DNA of 18,219 bases from a bacterium. Its GTDB lineage: Bacteria > CG2-30-53-67 > CG2-30-70-394. Location of the stretch: contig JAJRSX010000029.1 in assembly GCA_024278555.1 (NCBI GenBank), forward strand, positions 1 to 18,219. The letters run 5' to 3'. A program made the translations under genes and the position numbers. This document shows, piece after piece, positions 7,901 to 15,341 of this stretch. The notes beneath the pieces were generated by a model. That model was not told where the DNA came from. It made no database searches and saw only the letters and a list, made by a program, of their open reading frames with translations. How positions within the stretch are numbered: the first letter of the stretch is position 1; each line of letters opens with the position of its first letter.

Positions 7901-8545
7901 CACCGGCCGGTCCGGGTCCAGCTCCCGGGCGCGGTGGTCCAGGAGGGCCTGCTCGTCGATCAGCGACCGCAGGTCGTCGTCCGAGAGGGTGCGGATCTTG
8001 GCGAGCTCGTGGGAGGTGCGGAAGCCGTCAAAGAAGTGGATGAAGGGGATGCGCGAGGAGAGCGACGCTGCCTGGCCGATGAGGGCCATGTCGTGCGCCT
8101 CCTGCACCGACGAGGAGGCCAACAGGGCCATGCCGGTCTGGCGGCACGCCATCACGTCCGAGTGGTCGCCGAAGATCGACAGGGCGTGGGTGGCCAGGCA
8201 GCGCGCCGCCACGTGCAGGCAGAAGCCGGTGAGCTCGCCGGCGATCTTGTAGAGGTTGGGGATCATCAACAGGAGCCCCTGCGAAGAGGTGAAGGTGGTG
8301 GCCAACGCCCCCCCCTGCAGCGCCCCGTGGATGGCCCCGGCCGCCCCCCCTTCCGACTGCATCTCGGTGAGCGACGGCACCGTGCCCCAGATGTTCTTTT
8401 TCCCCTTCACCGCCCACTCGTCGGAGATCTCCCCCATGGGCGATGACGGGGTGATCGGATAGAGGGCGATGGCCTCGTTGAGCCGGTAGGCCACCGAGGC
8501 GACCGCCTCGTTGCCGTCCATCGTCACCATCTTTGCCTCGGCCAT
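4961..8545 (-). CDS. nifJ: Pyruvate:ferredoxin (flavodoxin) oxidoreductase
   Basis: 1194 residues, the normal size of the single-chain homodimeric enzyme. It oxidises pyruvate with CoA to acetyl-CoA and CO2, passing electrons to ferredoxin or flavodoxin in the cytoplasm. Order: N-terminal pyruvate/TPP domain (YPITPSSPMGE, about residues 31-41), the gamma-type domain (SDGTVGANKNT, about 430-440), a two-cluster ferredoxin domain (CTECDQCAMVCP near 700 and CTGCRLCTEVCP near 752), then the TPP domain with CPGCGE (near 827), ANATGCSS, GDGWAYDIG (near 973) and SNTGGQ. The C-terminal cluster cysteines, including SHC, are present. Start: ATG 8545 has GGAGG five bases upstream and is preferred over the ATG at 8557, which overlaps that site. 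The stop codon lies inside the 179-bp palindrome. ftsZ is upstream and the ldtD-like gene downstream, on the same strand. Confidence 0.97.
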   Translation of the reverse strand: MAEAKMVTMDGNEAVASVAYRLNEAIALYPITPSSPMGEISDEWAVKGKKNIWGTVPSLTEMQSEGGAAGAIHGALQGGALATTFTSSQGLLLMIPNLYKIAGELTGFCLHVAARCLATHALSIFGDHSDVMACRQTGMALLASSSVQEAHDMALIGQAASLSSRIPFIHFFDGFRTSHELAKIRTLSDDDLRSLIDEQALLDHRARELDPDRPVLRGSAQNPDCFFQAREACNPFYAACPEVVESMMARFAAQTGRTYRLFDYTGHPEAERVVVAMGSGAETVRETVARLVEAGERVGVVTVRLYRPFAADRLLAAMPATTRTITVLDRTKEPGSVGEPLYLDVVTAVAEAAQGGTLPLTERPTVVGGRYGLSSKEFTPAMVKGVFEAACASTPKNHFTVGIVDDVGHTSLPWDEGFDIEAPETVRAIFYGLGSDGTVGANKNTIKIIGEGTDLFVQGYFVYDSKKSGAVTISHLRFGPQPICAPYLIRQASFVACHQFPFVDKFDMLAAAAPGATLLINAPFPTEEVWDHLPREMQEQIVAKGLKLYAIDAYAVAAEVGMGRRTNTLMQTCFFALSGVLPKEEAIAKIKEAIEKTYGKKGEEVVRRNFEAVDAALSHLHEIEVPAAATSDHTRPPVVSAAAPDFVQRVTALMMGGLGDHLPVSAFPPDGTWPTGTTRWEKMGTALSVPVWEPELCTECDQCAMVCPHAAIRAKAYPEEALEGAPDGFLSWKFKGKPFAGWRFTIQVAPDDCTGCRLCTEVCPAKDKANPRRKAINMVDRFEVLEQERARYDFFLDLPEVKRTQLDKLNVKQTQLLEPLFEYSGACPGCGETPYIKLVTQLFGDRTIIANATGCSSIYGGNLPTTPYTTNADGRGPAWANSLFEDNAEFGLGLRLGVEGQRREAEALLAAMGGEIGATLTDALLGADQSTPAGIEEQRERVVALRRKLATAADPRARRLAQVADALVDRSVWIFGGDGWAYDIGYGGLDHVLSLRHNVNVLVMDTEVYSNTGGQASKATPLGAAAKFATAGKGVAKKDLGLMAMSYGHVYVASIAFGAKDAQTVKAIAEAEAYPGPSLILAYSHCIAHGYDLAFGVEQQKRVVASGIWPLYRFDPRRLAAGEPPLILDAKEPTLPVAEFMRHETRFRMVERIDPARFHRLAAQAQEAAERRVQVYRHLAGLQLQAAGNGGNDA

Positions 8546-8734
8546 GACCACCTCCATGCGCGGCCGCCGTCACCCGGCGGCGAGTAAAAAAAGCGCGGCA
8601 GGATACCGCAAAAGTCGCATGGGTTCAGCCACGTCCCCCCGAAACGGTCATCCGGGGGTGCTGGCCACCCAGGCGCGCAGTCGGTGGAGGAGCGCCGCAA
8701 CGCGGCGGCCGACCCGACACGCCACCGCCCACCT
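8546..8734. other. Structured leader and upstream region of nifJ
   Basis: No gene is seen here. Directly before the nifJ ribosome site is a perfect 7-bp hairpin, GCCGCCG-TCACC-CGGCGGC (8563-8581). An A-run at 8586-8592 reads as T on the minus strand but precedes the hairpin in the nifJ direction, so it is not a terminator for nifJ transcripts. A possible minus-strand -10, TATCCT, lies at 8600-8605 with a poor -35. Two further small inverted repeats are present, CCCCCG/CGGGGG near 8635-8658 and GCCGC-AAC-GCGGC near 8697-8709. Confidence 0.4.
8551..8555 (-). promoter_or_regulatory. Ribosome binding site deciding the nifJ start
   Basis: GGAGG on the minus strand, five bases before ATG 8545. The upstream ATG at 8557 overlaps it and has no site of its own. 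Confidence 0.75.
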
Positions 8735-8828
8735 CGCATTTCTCACACTTGACCCCTCGCCCGCAGGTGGGCCATTGCCGAGGCGACTCCCCGAGGGGCG
8801 CCCCCACCCCTGCACGGTGAGAAATGCG
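8735..8828. repeat. 94-bp element with perfect 12-bp inverted ends after ftsZ
   Basis: CGCATTTCTCAC (8735-8746) is repeated inverted and without mismatch at 8817-8828, enclosing 70 bp. The interior also folds: on the minus strand GCAGG and TGGG in the left part face CCCA and CCTGC in the right part, with the local palindrome CCCCTCGGGG between them. It begins one base after the ftsZ stop codon in the direction of transcription. It could be the 3' hairpin of ftsZ mRNA or a small inserted palindromic element. No T-run follows it. Confidence 0.7.
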
Positions 8829-8829
8829 C

Positions 8830-10020
<1,191 letters not shown>

Positions 10021-10304
10021 GGCCGTGCTCCTTACCTCGCGGGGCGCACTGCCTGGATGGATCACCACGACCGATGACCGGCTTTGGCTATGCCGTCGTC
10101 ATCACTCCAGGTGCAACATCCGCGTCAGCGCGACGCACGAGATAACCGGGTAAAAAGGTGAAACGGGGAGAGAGGAGGGGTGGCGGAGTGCCGTGCAACA
10201 GGTGGGAAGCGGTGGGCCGGACGGCCCGGAGGAGGGATCCCGGGGAGGGATGTGAGGAAAAAAACGGTGGTGCGTTTCTCTTATGCGAGGGTGCCGGTGA
10301 AATG
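10021..10304. other. Gap between ftsA and ftsZ
   Basis: 284 bp with no credible gene, although ftsA and ftsZ are usually only tens of bases apart. The ftsZ ribosome site AAGGAG is at 10028-10033. A weak minus-strand promoter candidate is TTGCAC (10111-10116), a 17-bp spacer and GCATAG (10088-10093); few bases match consensus. Small hairpins occur at GGGCC/GGCCC and ATCCC/GGGAT near 10215-10250. After the ftsA stop, AGAAACG and CGTTTTT on the minus strand could form a weak stem running into a T-run (near 10258-10280), a possible attenuator of low confidence. Confidence 0.35.
10028..10033 (-). promoter_or_regulatory. Ribosome binding site deciding the ftsZ start
   Basis: AAGGAG on the minus strand, seven bases before ATG 10020. 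The in-frame start at 10068 has no such site. Confidence 0.75.
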
Positions 10305-11540
10305 TCAAAAGATTTTTTCGAACCAGCTCCGCATCCGTGCGGTCAGGCCGCTGAAGAAGCCATCGCCGTCCTTGTCGGGGTGGAAGTAGGCATCCTGACT
10401 CGACGCCTTCGCCCCGTAGCGGACCAGCCCCACGCCGGTGGCGTAGCTCGGATTCGAGACCACCTCCACCAGCCCGGTCACGCCGGTGGGACGGCCGATG
10501 CGTACCGGCATCTGGAAGATCGTCTCGGCGGTCTCCTCCGCCCCCTCGATGCACGACGCCCCGCCGGTGAGGACCGCGCCGGCGGCAATGAAATTGGAGT
10601 AGCCGGAACGCTCGATGTCCTCGCGCAGGAGGGCGTAGATCTCCTTCTGTCGCGGCTCGATGATCCCCGCGAGGACCTGACGGGAGAGCTCCCGCGGCGG
10701 CCGCCCGCCGACCGACGGCACCTCGATCATCTCCGCCTCGTCGACCATGGTGGAGCGGGCACAGCCGTGGCGCCGCTTGATCCGCTCCGCCTCGGCGATC
10801 GGGGTGCGCAGGCCGATGGAGAGATCCGAGGTGACGGCGTTGCCCCCCAGGGGCAGGACCGAGGTGTACCACACCCCCTTGCGGTAAAAGATCGCCAGGT
10901 CGGTGGTGCCGCCGCCCGAGTCGATCAGGGCGACCCCGAGCTCCTGCTCCTCCGGGGTGAGGACCGACTCGGAGGAGGCGAGGGGCTCGAGGACGATGTC
11001 CGCCACCTCCAGACCGGCGCGGTGGCACGACTTCACCAGGTTCTGGGCGCTGGTCATCGCACCGGTGACCACATGGACCTCCGCCTCCAGGCGGCGGCCG
11101 AACATCCCCACCGGCTCATCCACCCCGTCCTGATCGTCGACGATGTAGGAGCGCGGGATCACGTGGAGGATCTCCCGGTCCATGGGGATGGTGACCGCCG
11201 CGCGCGCCGCATCCAGGGCCCGCTCCACGTCCGACTCGGCGACCTCGTCCCCCTCCACCCGCACCGCTCCCTGGGCGTTGAAGCTCTTGATATGGCTGCC
11301 GGCGATCCCCACGAAACAGCGGGTGATCTCCTCCTGGGCCATGATCTGCGCCTCCTCCACGGCGCGTCCGATCGACTCCACGGTGGCGTCGATATTCACC
11401 ACCACCCCCTTGCGCAGACCGGTGGAGGGGTGGGTCCCGAAGCCGACGATCTCGATCTCATCGTCGTCGCCGACGTGGCCTACCACCACACAGATCTTCG
11501 TCGTGCCAATGTCGAGACCGACGATCGACTCACTCTTCAC
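10305..11540 (-). CDS. ftsA: Cell division protein FtsA
   Basis: 411 residues. Actin-like ATPase that anchors FtsZ filaments to the inner membrane. Visible: the phosphate-1 motif GLDIGTTKICVVVG (about residues 7-20), the family's 1C-domain segment between the two phosphate motifs, the phosphate-2 motif DSGGGTTDLAIF, the adenosine-site GGASCIEG, and the C-terminal amphipathic helix RMRSWFEKIF that binds the membrane. Start: GTG 11540 has AGGAGG six bases upstream and places the protein directly at KSESIVGLDIG; the longer ATG at 11582 lacks a site. Unusually, no ftsQ lies upstream; the preceding 500 bp hold no recognisable gene. ftsZ follows on the same strand. Confidence 0.97.
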   Translation of the reverse strand: MKSESIVGLDIGTTKICVVVGHVGDDDEIEIVGFGTHPSTGLRKGVVVNIDATVESIGRAVEEAQIMAQEEITRCFVGIAGSHIKSFNAQGAVRVEGDEVAESDVERALDAARAAVTIPMDREILHVIPRSYIVDDQDGVDEPVGMFGRRLEAEVHVVTGAMTSAQNLVKSCHRAGLEVADIVLEPLASSESVLTPEEQELGVALIDSGGGTTDLAIFYRKGVWYTSVLPLGGNAVTSDLSIGLRTPIAEAERIKRRHGCARSTMVDEAEMIEVPSVGGRPPRELSRQVLAGIIEPRQKEIYALLREDIERSGYSNFIAAGAVLTGGASCIEGAEETAETIFQMPVRIGRPTGVTGLVEVVSNPSYATGVGLVRYGAKASSQDAYFHPDKDGDGFFSGLTARMRSWFEKIF

Positions 11541-12040
11541 AACGCTCCTCCTGGCTCCACCCTGCGGAGGGCGGAGTATCACCGCGGGCGGGCGAGCCGT
11601 CCACTTTTCCGGCGCGGACCATAATCGTCGGCGCCATCTGCCGCCCTCCAGACCCCCCCTCCCCCGGACAAAACCCCGAAGGAAACGAAGAGGAGCAGCG
11701 ACAGGTTCCGCTCCGAGGGGCTATCCGGGGGATCGACCCCACCTTGCGGCGAAAGCGACGGCGGCGAGGGAGGCGGACAAAAAGGACCTTCAGTGCCCGC
11801 ACAGAGTGCGCTCGTCGAGGGGCGACGTGCGGAGTGAGAGATCTTTTTTTCCACCACAAAGACACAGCTGGCGCAGGGGGCGTGCCCCCTTGTTGGTGGG
11901 AGGACGCGAGCCGCGTGCAGCTCCGGGCGCCCTCGCCGCCACCCCTTCACCATGAAGAAGAATTGGGGTCCCGTGAGCCGACCTTCTGAGTCGGAACGGG
12001 CGGGTTGCAAGGTTCCCGGCCGTCCAACCCCAACCGGTAC
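11541..12040. other. 500-bp region without a recognisable gene upstream of ftsA
   Basis: The ftsA ribosome site AGGAGG lies at 11547-11552. Two minus-strand frames (11579-12010 and 11530-11865) are open, but they are Arg/Pro-rich, lack ribosome sites and resemble nothing I know. One frame contains a short hydrophobic run (LSLLLFVSFGVLSG), but no POTRA or FtsQ domain can be seen. A hairpin AGGGGG-CGTG-CCCCCT lies at 11875-11890. The T-run at 11844-11850, beside CCACCACAAAGACACAG, resembles sequence I have seen in dispersed intergenic repeats. The ftsA promoter should lie here; I cannot place it. Confidence 0.5.
11547..11552 (-). promoter_or_regulatory. Ribosome binding site deciding the ftsA GTG start
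   Basis: AGGAGG on the minus strand, six bases before GTG 11540. It favours the GTG over the upstream ATG at 11582. Confidence 0.8.
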
Positions 12041-13471
12041 TCACCCCTGGGCGAGAACCGACGCCCGCGCCGTGGCCAGCGCCTCGACCACGCCGGCCAC
12101 CTCGGCCTCCCCCTGGGTCGGATTCATCCAGCTCGTGCGCAGGAGGCGCTCGCCGCGCCAGGTGGTGAGGACCACCCAGGCGCGACCCTGCTCCAGCAGC
12201 CGCGCCCGGATGGCGTCGTGAAAGGGGTCCACGTGGCGGCCCGATGGGTGGCGGGCGCGGAAGCAGACGATGTTGCTCGCCGGCTCGTGGACCGGCTCGA
12301 AGTCCGGGTGGTCGACGAGCCGGGCGTGGAAGAGGCGTGCCGCCGCCACGCACCGCTCCGCCCACCCCCCGAAGGTGCGGCTCCCGTACAGGTGCCAGGT
12401 AATCCACAGCTTGAGGGCATCGAGCCGCCGGGTGCACTGGAGCGACTTGCCGATCGCGTCAAAGCCGCGGTCCGCGCCGTCCGGCCCCAGGAGGTAGGGC
12501 ACCTGCTGGCGAAAGGCGCCGTAGGCGTCGGCGCCGTCGCGAAAGAGCAGCCACCCCTGACTCGACGGCTGGTAGACCATCTTGTGGCCGTCCATGGAGA
12601 GGGAGTCCGCCGCCGCCGCCCCGTCCAGGAGGTCGCGCAGCCGATCGGAGAAGAGGAGGCCGCCGCCGTGGGCCGCGTCCACGTGCAGCCACAGCCCCTC
12701 GGCCGCGGCCACCGCCGCGATCTCCCCGACCGGGTCGAAGGCCCCGATCGGCGTCGACGGCGCCCCGGCGACCACCAAAAAGGGGGTATCGCCCGCCTGG
12801 TGCGCCGCGTCGATGGCCGCGACCAGGCGGTCCACCCGCATCCTGCCCGCCTCGTCGGCGGCGACCGGGACGAGGGCGTCGGTCCCCATGCCGCCGACGC
12901 CGAAGGCGCGGCGCACCGAGTAGTGGACATCCTCCGAGCAAAAGGCGCGCGGCCGCCCCCCTGCCATCCCCCCCTCCCACGCCTCGGGAAAGGCTCGGTT
13001 GCGCGCCGCCAGGACCGCGATGAGGTTGGAGACCGTGCCGCCGGAGGTGCACACCCCGTCCGCCGCCGCCGGGTCGAAGCCGACCAGCGCGGCGAGCGAC
13101 CGCACCACCTGCCGCTCCACCATCACCCCGGAGGGCGCCATGTCAGAGAGCGACGCCATCGGATTCAGCAGCCCCAGCAGCCCGTCCACCGCCGCCGCCG
13201 CCGGCAGGGGGACCGCCACCTGGTGGCCGGCGTAGCCCGGGTGGTGCATCCGCAGGCTGTGGGGGAGGAGGTCGTTATCGAGCAACCGTCCCACCCCCTC
13301 CCAGCCGCCCCCCTCCGCCGGCAGCAGACCGGTGAAGCGCTGTGCCAGCTCCGGCAGGGAGAGCGGCGTGGTAATCCGGCCGGGCTCACCAAGGAGCGCC
13401 CGCATGCGCGGGACCACCGCGGCGAGGGCGTCGTCGAGGTCGTCGAGGGAGTAAGGCGGGGCGGGTGGCAT
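12041..13471 (-). CDS. PLP-dependent group II decarboxylase, substrate unknown
   Basis: 476 residues, the usual size for bacterial glutamate/aromatic/diaminobutyrate decarboxylases. Visible: the N-terminal MHHPGYAGHQ and LNPMASL segments typical of the fold, the PLP-phosphate loop TSGGTVSN (about residues 143-150), HVDAAHGGG with D265 contacting the pyridine nitrogen, and MDGHKM with K297 as the Schiff-base lysine. The C-terminal LRTSWMNP strand is also family-like. Substrate specificity cannot be read from the sequence. The ATG at 13471 has no ribosome site and sits six bases beyond the T-run of a strong terminator, so the true start may be downstream, for example ATG 13405 (MRALLGEP). The ferredoxin gene lies upstream on the same strand. 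Confidence 0.9.
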   Translation of the reverse strand: MPPAPPYSLDDLDDALAAVVPRMRALLGEPGRITTPLSLPELAQRFTGLLPAEGGGWEGVGRLLDNDLLPHSLRMHHPGYAGHQVAVPLPAAAAVDGLLGLLNPMASLSDMAPSGVMVERQVVRSLAALVGFDPAAADGVCTSGGTVSNLIAVLAARNRAFPEAWEGGMAGGRPRAFCSEDVHYSVRRAFGVGGMGTDALVPVAADEAGRMRVDRLVAAIDAAHQAGDTPFLVVAGAPSTPIGAFDPVGEIAAVAAAEGLWLHVDAAHGGGLLFSDRLRDLLDGAAAADSLSMDGHKMVYQPSSQGWLLFRDGADAYGAFRQQVPYLLGPDGADRGFDAIGKSLQCTRRLDALKLWITWHLYGSRTFGGWAERCVAAARLFHARLVDHPDFEPVHEPASNIVCFRARHPSGRHVDPFHDAIRARLLEQGRAWVVLTTWRGERLLRTSWMNPTQGEAEVAGVVEALATARASVLAQG

Positions 13472-13477
13472 CACAAC

Positions 13478-13523
13478 AAAAAGCCGCCGCCCGGTCCGAG
13501 AGATCCTCTTACCGGGCGGCGGC
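13478..13523 (-). terminator. Rho-independent terminator after the ferredoxin gene
   Basis: A perfect 13-bp GC-rich stem (13483-13495 with 13511-13523) around a 15-nt loop, followed on the minus strand by TTTTTGTTGTG (T5 at 13478-13482). It lies 49 bp past the ferredoxin stop and ends only six bases before the decarboxylase ATG. Confidence 0.9.
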
Positions 13524-13572
13524 GACCATCAGTTCGGCACCGGCGGAAAGCCGGGCGGTGGTAATCTCGGCA

Positions 13573-13803
13573 TCAACCGTCGTTGCCGATCGCCTCCACC
13601 GGGCACTCCTCCATCGCCTCCTCACAGGCGGCGACCTCTTCGTCGTTCTCCGGCTGTTTGAAGACGTAGGAGTACTCATCGTCCTCCGCCTCCTTGAAGT
13701 TCTCAGGGGCGGTCTCGCGGCACACATCGCAGTTGATGCACTCGGTATCCACGTACCACGGACCAGGGACATTCAGCTCTTGCTTGTCTTCGGGATCGGC
13801 CAT
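13573..13803 (-). CDS. Small single-cluster [4Fe-4S] ferredoxin
   Basis: 76 residues, acidic, soluble electron carrier. The CINCDVC motif gives C22, C25 and C28; the fourth Cys of a full two-cluster motif is replaced by Ala32 (RETAP). C67 in ECPVEAIG supplies the fourth ligand, so one cubane cluster is expected. C60 is a spare cysteine. The sequence between the motifs is long and acidic (EAEDDEYSYVFKQPE). AAGGAG lies six bases before the ATG, and a TATACT -10-like box lies upstream. It is monocistronic, with a strong terminator behind it. It could accept electrons from the NifJ enzyme in this window, but that is inference. Confidence 0.93.
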   Translation of the reverse strand: MADPEDKQELNVPGPWYVDTECINCDVCRETAPENFKEAEDDEYSYVFKQPENDEEVAACEEAMEECPVEAIGNDG

Positions 13804-13844
13804 AGGGGGCTCCTTCTTTTGTAGGGGGTCGAAAAGGGCGGCGG

Positions 13845-13850
13845 AGTATA
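13845..13850 (-). promoter_or_regulatory. Candidate -10 box of the ferredoxin gene
   Basis: TATACT on the minus strand, 41 bases before the ferredoxin ATG. The -35 region around 13868-13873 (TTTTCC-like) is poor, so this is a candidate only. Confidence 0.4.
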
Positions 13851-13934
13851 CGCCGTGCGCGGCGTGGGGAAAACTGGCAACCAGCCTCCATCACCATCGG
13901 GAGATAATCTCGCGCACCGGCGCGGAGGCGCAGG

Positions 13935-14762
13935 CTACTCCAGGCCGCGCCGCGCCACCTCCCCCTCGTCCCAGCCGAGATAGTGGCCGAGCTCGTGGTA
14001 GAGGGTGGTGGCGATCTCCTCCATCAGGTGGCCCGGGTCGCGCGACAGCCGCTCCAGGTTGCGCCGATAGAGGACGATGGTCGGTGGGATGTCGCCGGTG
14101 CCGGCGTACCGCTCACCGTGGGTGGGGCCGGTAAAGAGGCCGAGGAGCTCGGGGTCGGGCGGCTCCACCGCGGCCATCGACTCCGCATCCGGCAGATCCT
14201 GGACCACGATCGCCACCGACTCGAGGGCGGCGTGGAGATCCGCCGGCAGCGCCTCCACCGCCTCCTGCAGACAGTGGTCGAACTCCCGGTCGGTGAGACG
14301 CACCGGCAGGGGGAAACCGTCCGGCTCAAGGCGGTGGGCGGTGGCAAAGGCGCGCTCCGCCGCCACATAGTCGTGCCGCCGCTCGGCCACCAGACCGAGA
14401 CCGTAGTGGGTATCGGCCCAGTCGTCGCGAAGCGCCAAGGCATCGCGGAAGAGGCGCTCCGCCTCGTCGATCTCGCCGCCGCGAAAACAGAGGTGGCCGA
14501 GGCGCGCCACCACCTCCACATCCCTGGAATCCCCTGCCAAGACCGCCCGCAGGTGGCCGGCCGCCGCCTCCAGGTGGCGCGCCGCCGCCAGGCCATCCGC
14601 CGCCCAAAGGTGAAAATCGCGATCATCCGGGTGGCTCGCCAACCACCGCTCGGCCAGCTCCGCCACCCGCAGGTTGTCGCCTCCATCCCAGGCAGCGAGT
14701 ACCGCCGCCCACGCCCAGTCCCGCGGCGCATCATCCTCGGGCAGAAAGGGGTCGGCTCGCAT
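13935..14762 (-). CDS. TPR protein with C-terminal zincin-type metallopeptidase domain
   Basis: 275 residues. The N-terminal half (about residues 20-150) consists of tetratricopeptide-like helical pairs, seen in phrases such as AERWLASHPDDRDFHLWAA, VEVVARLGHLCFRGGEIDEA and WADTHYGLGLVAERRHDY. The C-terminal part resembles the small metallopeptidase family once called DUF1025: PPTIVLYRRNLER, then TLYHELGHYLGWDE, where HExxH (near residues 254-258) would bind zinc. No signal peptide is seen, so it is probably cytoplasmic. The frame is open upstream to 15098, but that part runs over the divergent gene and has no family resemblance; ATG 14762 is preferred although its ribosome site is weak. The ferredoxin gene lies 131 bp downstream. 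Substrate unknown. Confidence 0.85.
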   Translation of the reverse strand: MRADPFLPEDDAPRDWAWAAVLAAWDGGDNLRVAELAERWLASHPDDRDFHLWAADGLAAARHLEAAAGHLRAVLAGDSRDVEVVARLGHLCFRGGEIDEAERLFRDALALRDDWADTHYGLGLVAERRHDYVAAERAFATAHRLEPDGFPLPVRLTDREFDHCLQEAVEALPADLHAALESVAIVVQDLPDAESMAAVEPPDPELLGLFTGPTHGERYAGTGDIPPTIVLYRRNLERLSRDPGHLMEEIATTLYHELGHYLGWDEGEVARRGLE

Positions 14763-14858
14763 CACCGCGACACGGTAGGCCGCCGCGCCGCCCCCCGAAA
14801 GGGAGAACCGACCAACCACCTGTTTGACCGAAGAAAAGAGCCCTGGCAGAGTGAAATC
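14763..14858. promoter_or_regulatory. Divergent promoter region
   Basis: This 96-bp gap separates the TPR/zincin gene (minus) from the 160-aa unknown gene (plus). A -35-like TTGACC lies at 14824-14829 on the plus strand, but the hexamer 17 bases on (CAGAGT) is a poor -10. Promoters are expected here by position; none is clear. Confidence 0.3.
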
Positions 14859-15341
14859 ATGACCTCCGGTCCCCTCTCCGACGATCCCTTTCTCGCCCTC
14901 TACAACAGCCGCTTGAACGGGATGCTCACCGTCGAGCTCCATGAGAAGACCGCCGCTACCCTGCCGCGGGATCGAACCTGGCACATCATCGCCCCGCAGG
15001 CGGAGCCCACCCCCACCATCACGACCCTCTCCGGCGATGAGGTCTACGGCCAGTTCACCGCCCTGGTGGAGGAGCTCGCGGCGCTGCACGCCCTCCACCG
15101 CGGTACCGGCTGGACCTTCGTCGGCGAATACGACGGCGAATGGCTGATCAAGGTCTTCAGCCCGCAGCAGTGCGGCAGCGGCTGCGGCCCCTACTCACCG
15201 CCGGTGTGGCGGGTCTACACCACCCTCCGCCCGTCGGATGCAGCGCTGGCCGCCACCGCCCCCACCGCCCCGGACCATACCCTCTTCGAGACCTTCGCCA
15301 AGCGGGCGCGGCAAATCTTCCACACCGACAGCGAAGGGTGA
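14859..15341 (+). CDS. Hypothetical 160-aa protein, first gene of a two-gene unit
   Basis: I do not recognise a family. The product is 160 residues, with no signal peptide or membrane helix, and mixed alpha/beta in character. It has a run of Trp/Tyr/Phe-rich strands (TWHIIAP, GWTFVGEYDGEWLIKVF), then a glycine/cysteine-rich loop QQCGSGCGPYSPPVW (near residues 107-121) and a C-terminal helix (LFETFAKRARQIF). The two loop cysteines could bind a metal or form a disulfide. The ATG has only weak ribosome-site resemblance. Its stop overlaps the start of the methyltransferase gene in the sequence GTGA, so the two are co-translated. The frame extends further upstream but would then overlap the divergent gene. 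Confidence 0.75.
   Translation: MTSGPLSDDPFLALYNSRLNGMLTVELHEKTAATLPRDRTWHIIAPQAEPTPTITTLSGDEVYGQFTALVEELAALHALHRGTGWTFVGEYDGEWLIKVFSPQQCGSGCGPYSPPVWRVYTTLRPSDAALAATAPTAPDHTLFETFAKRARQIFHTDSEG

Noticed and set aside
7319-8446. 375-aa plus-strand frame opposite nifJ
   Set aside because: His/Arg/Gly-rich shadow of the well-conserved NifJ N-terminal half.
11579-12010. Possible ftsQ or ftsQ remnant upstream of ftsA
   Set aside because: Only a short hydrophobic run and basic residues are present; no POTRA or FtsQ domain and no ribosome site, and the hydrophobic and basic parts are in different frames.
12005-13564. 519-aa open frame on the plus strand opposite the decarboxylase
   Set aside because: Shadow frame: no motifs, runs through the terminator hairpin, while the minus strand has intact PLP motifs.
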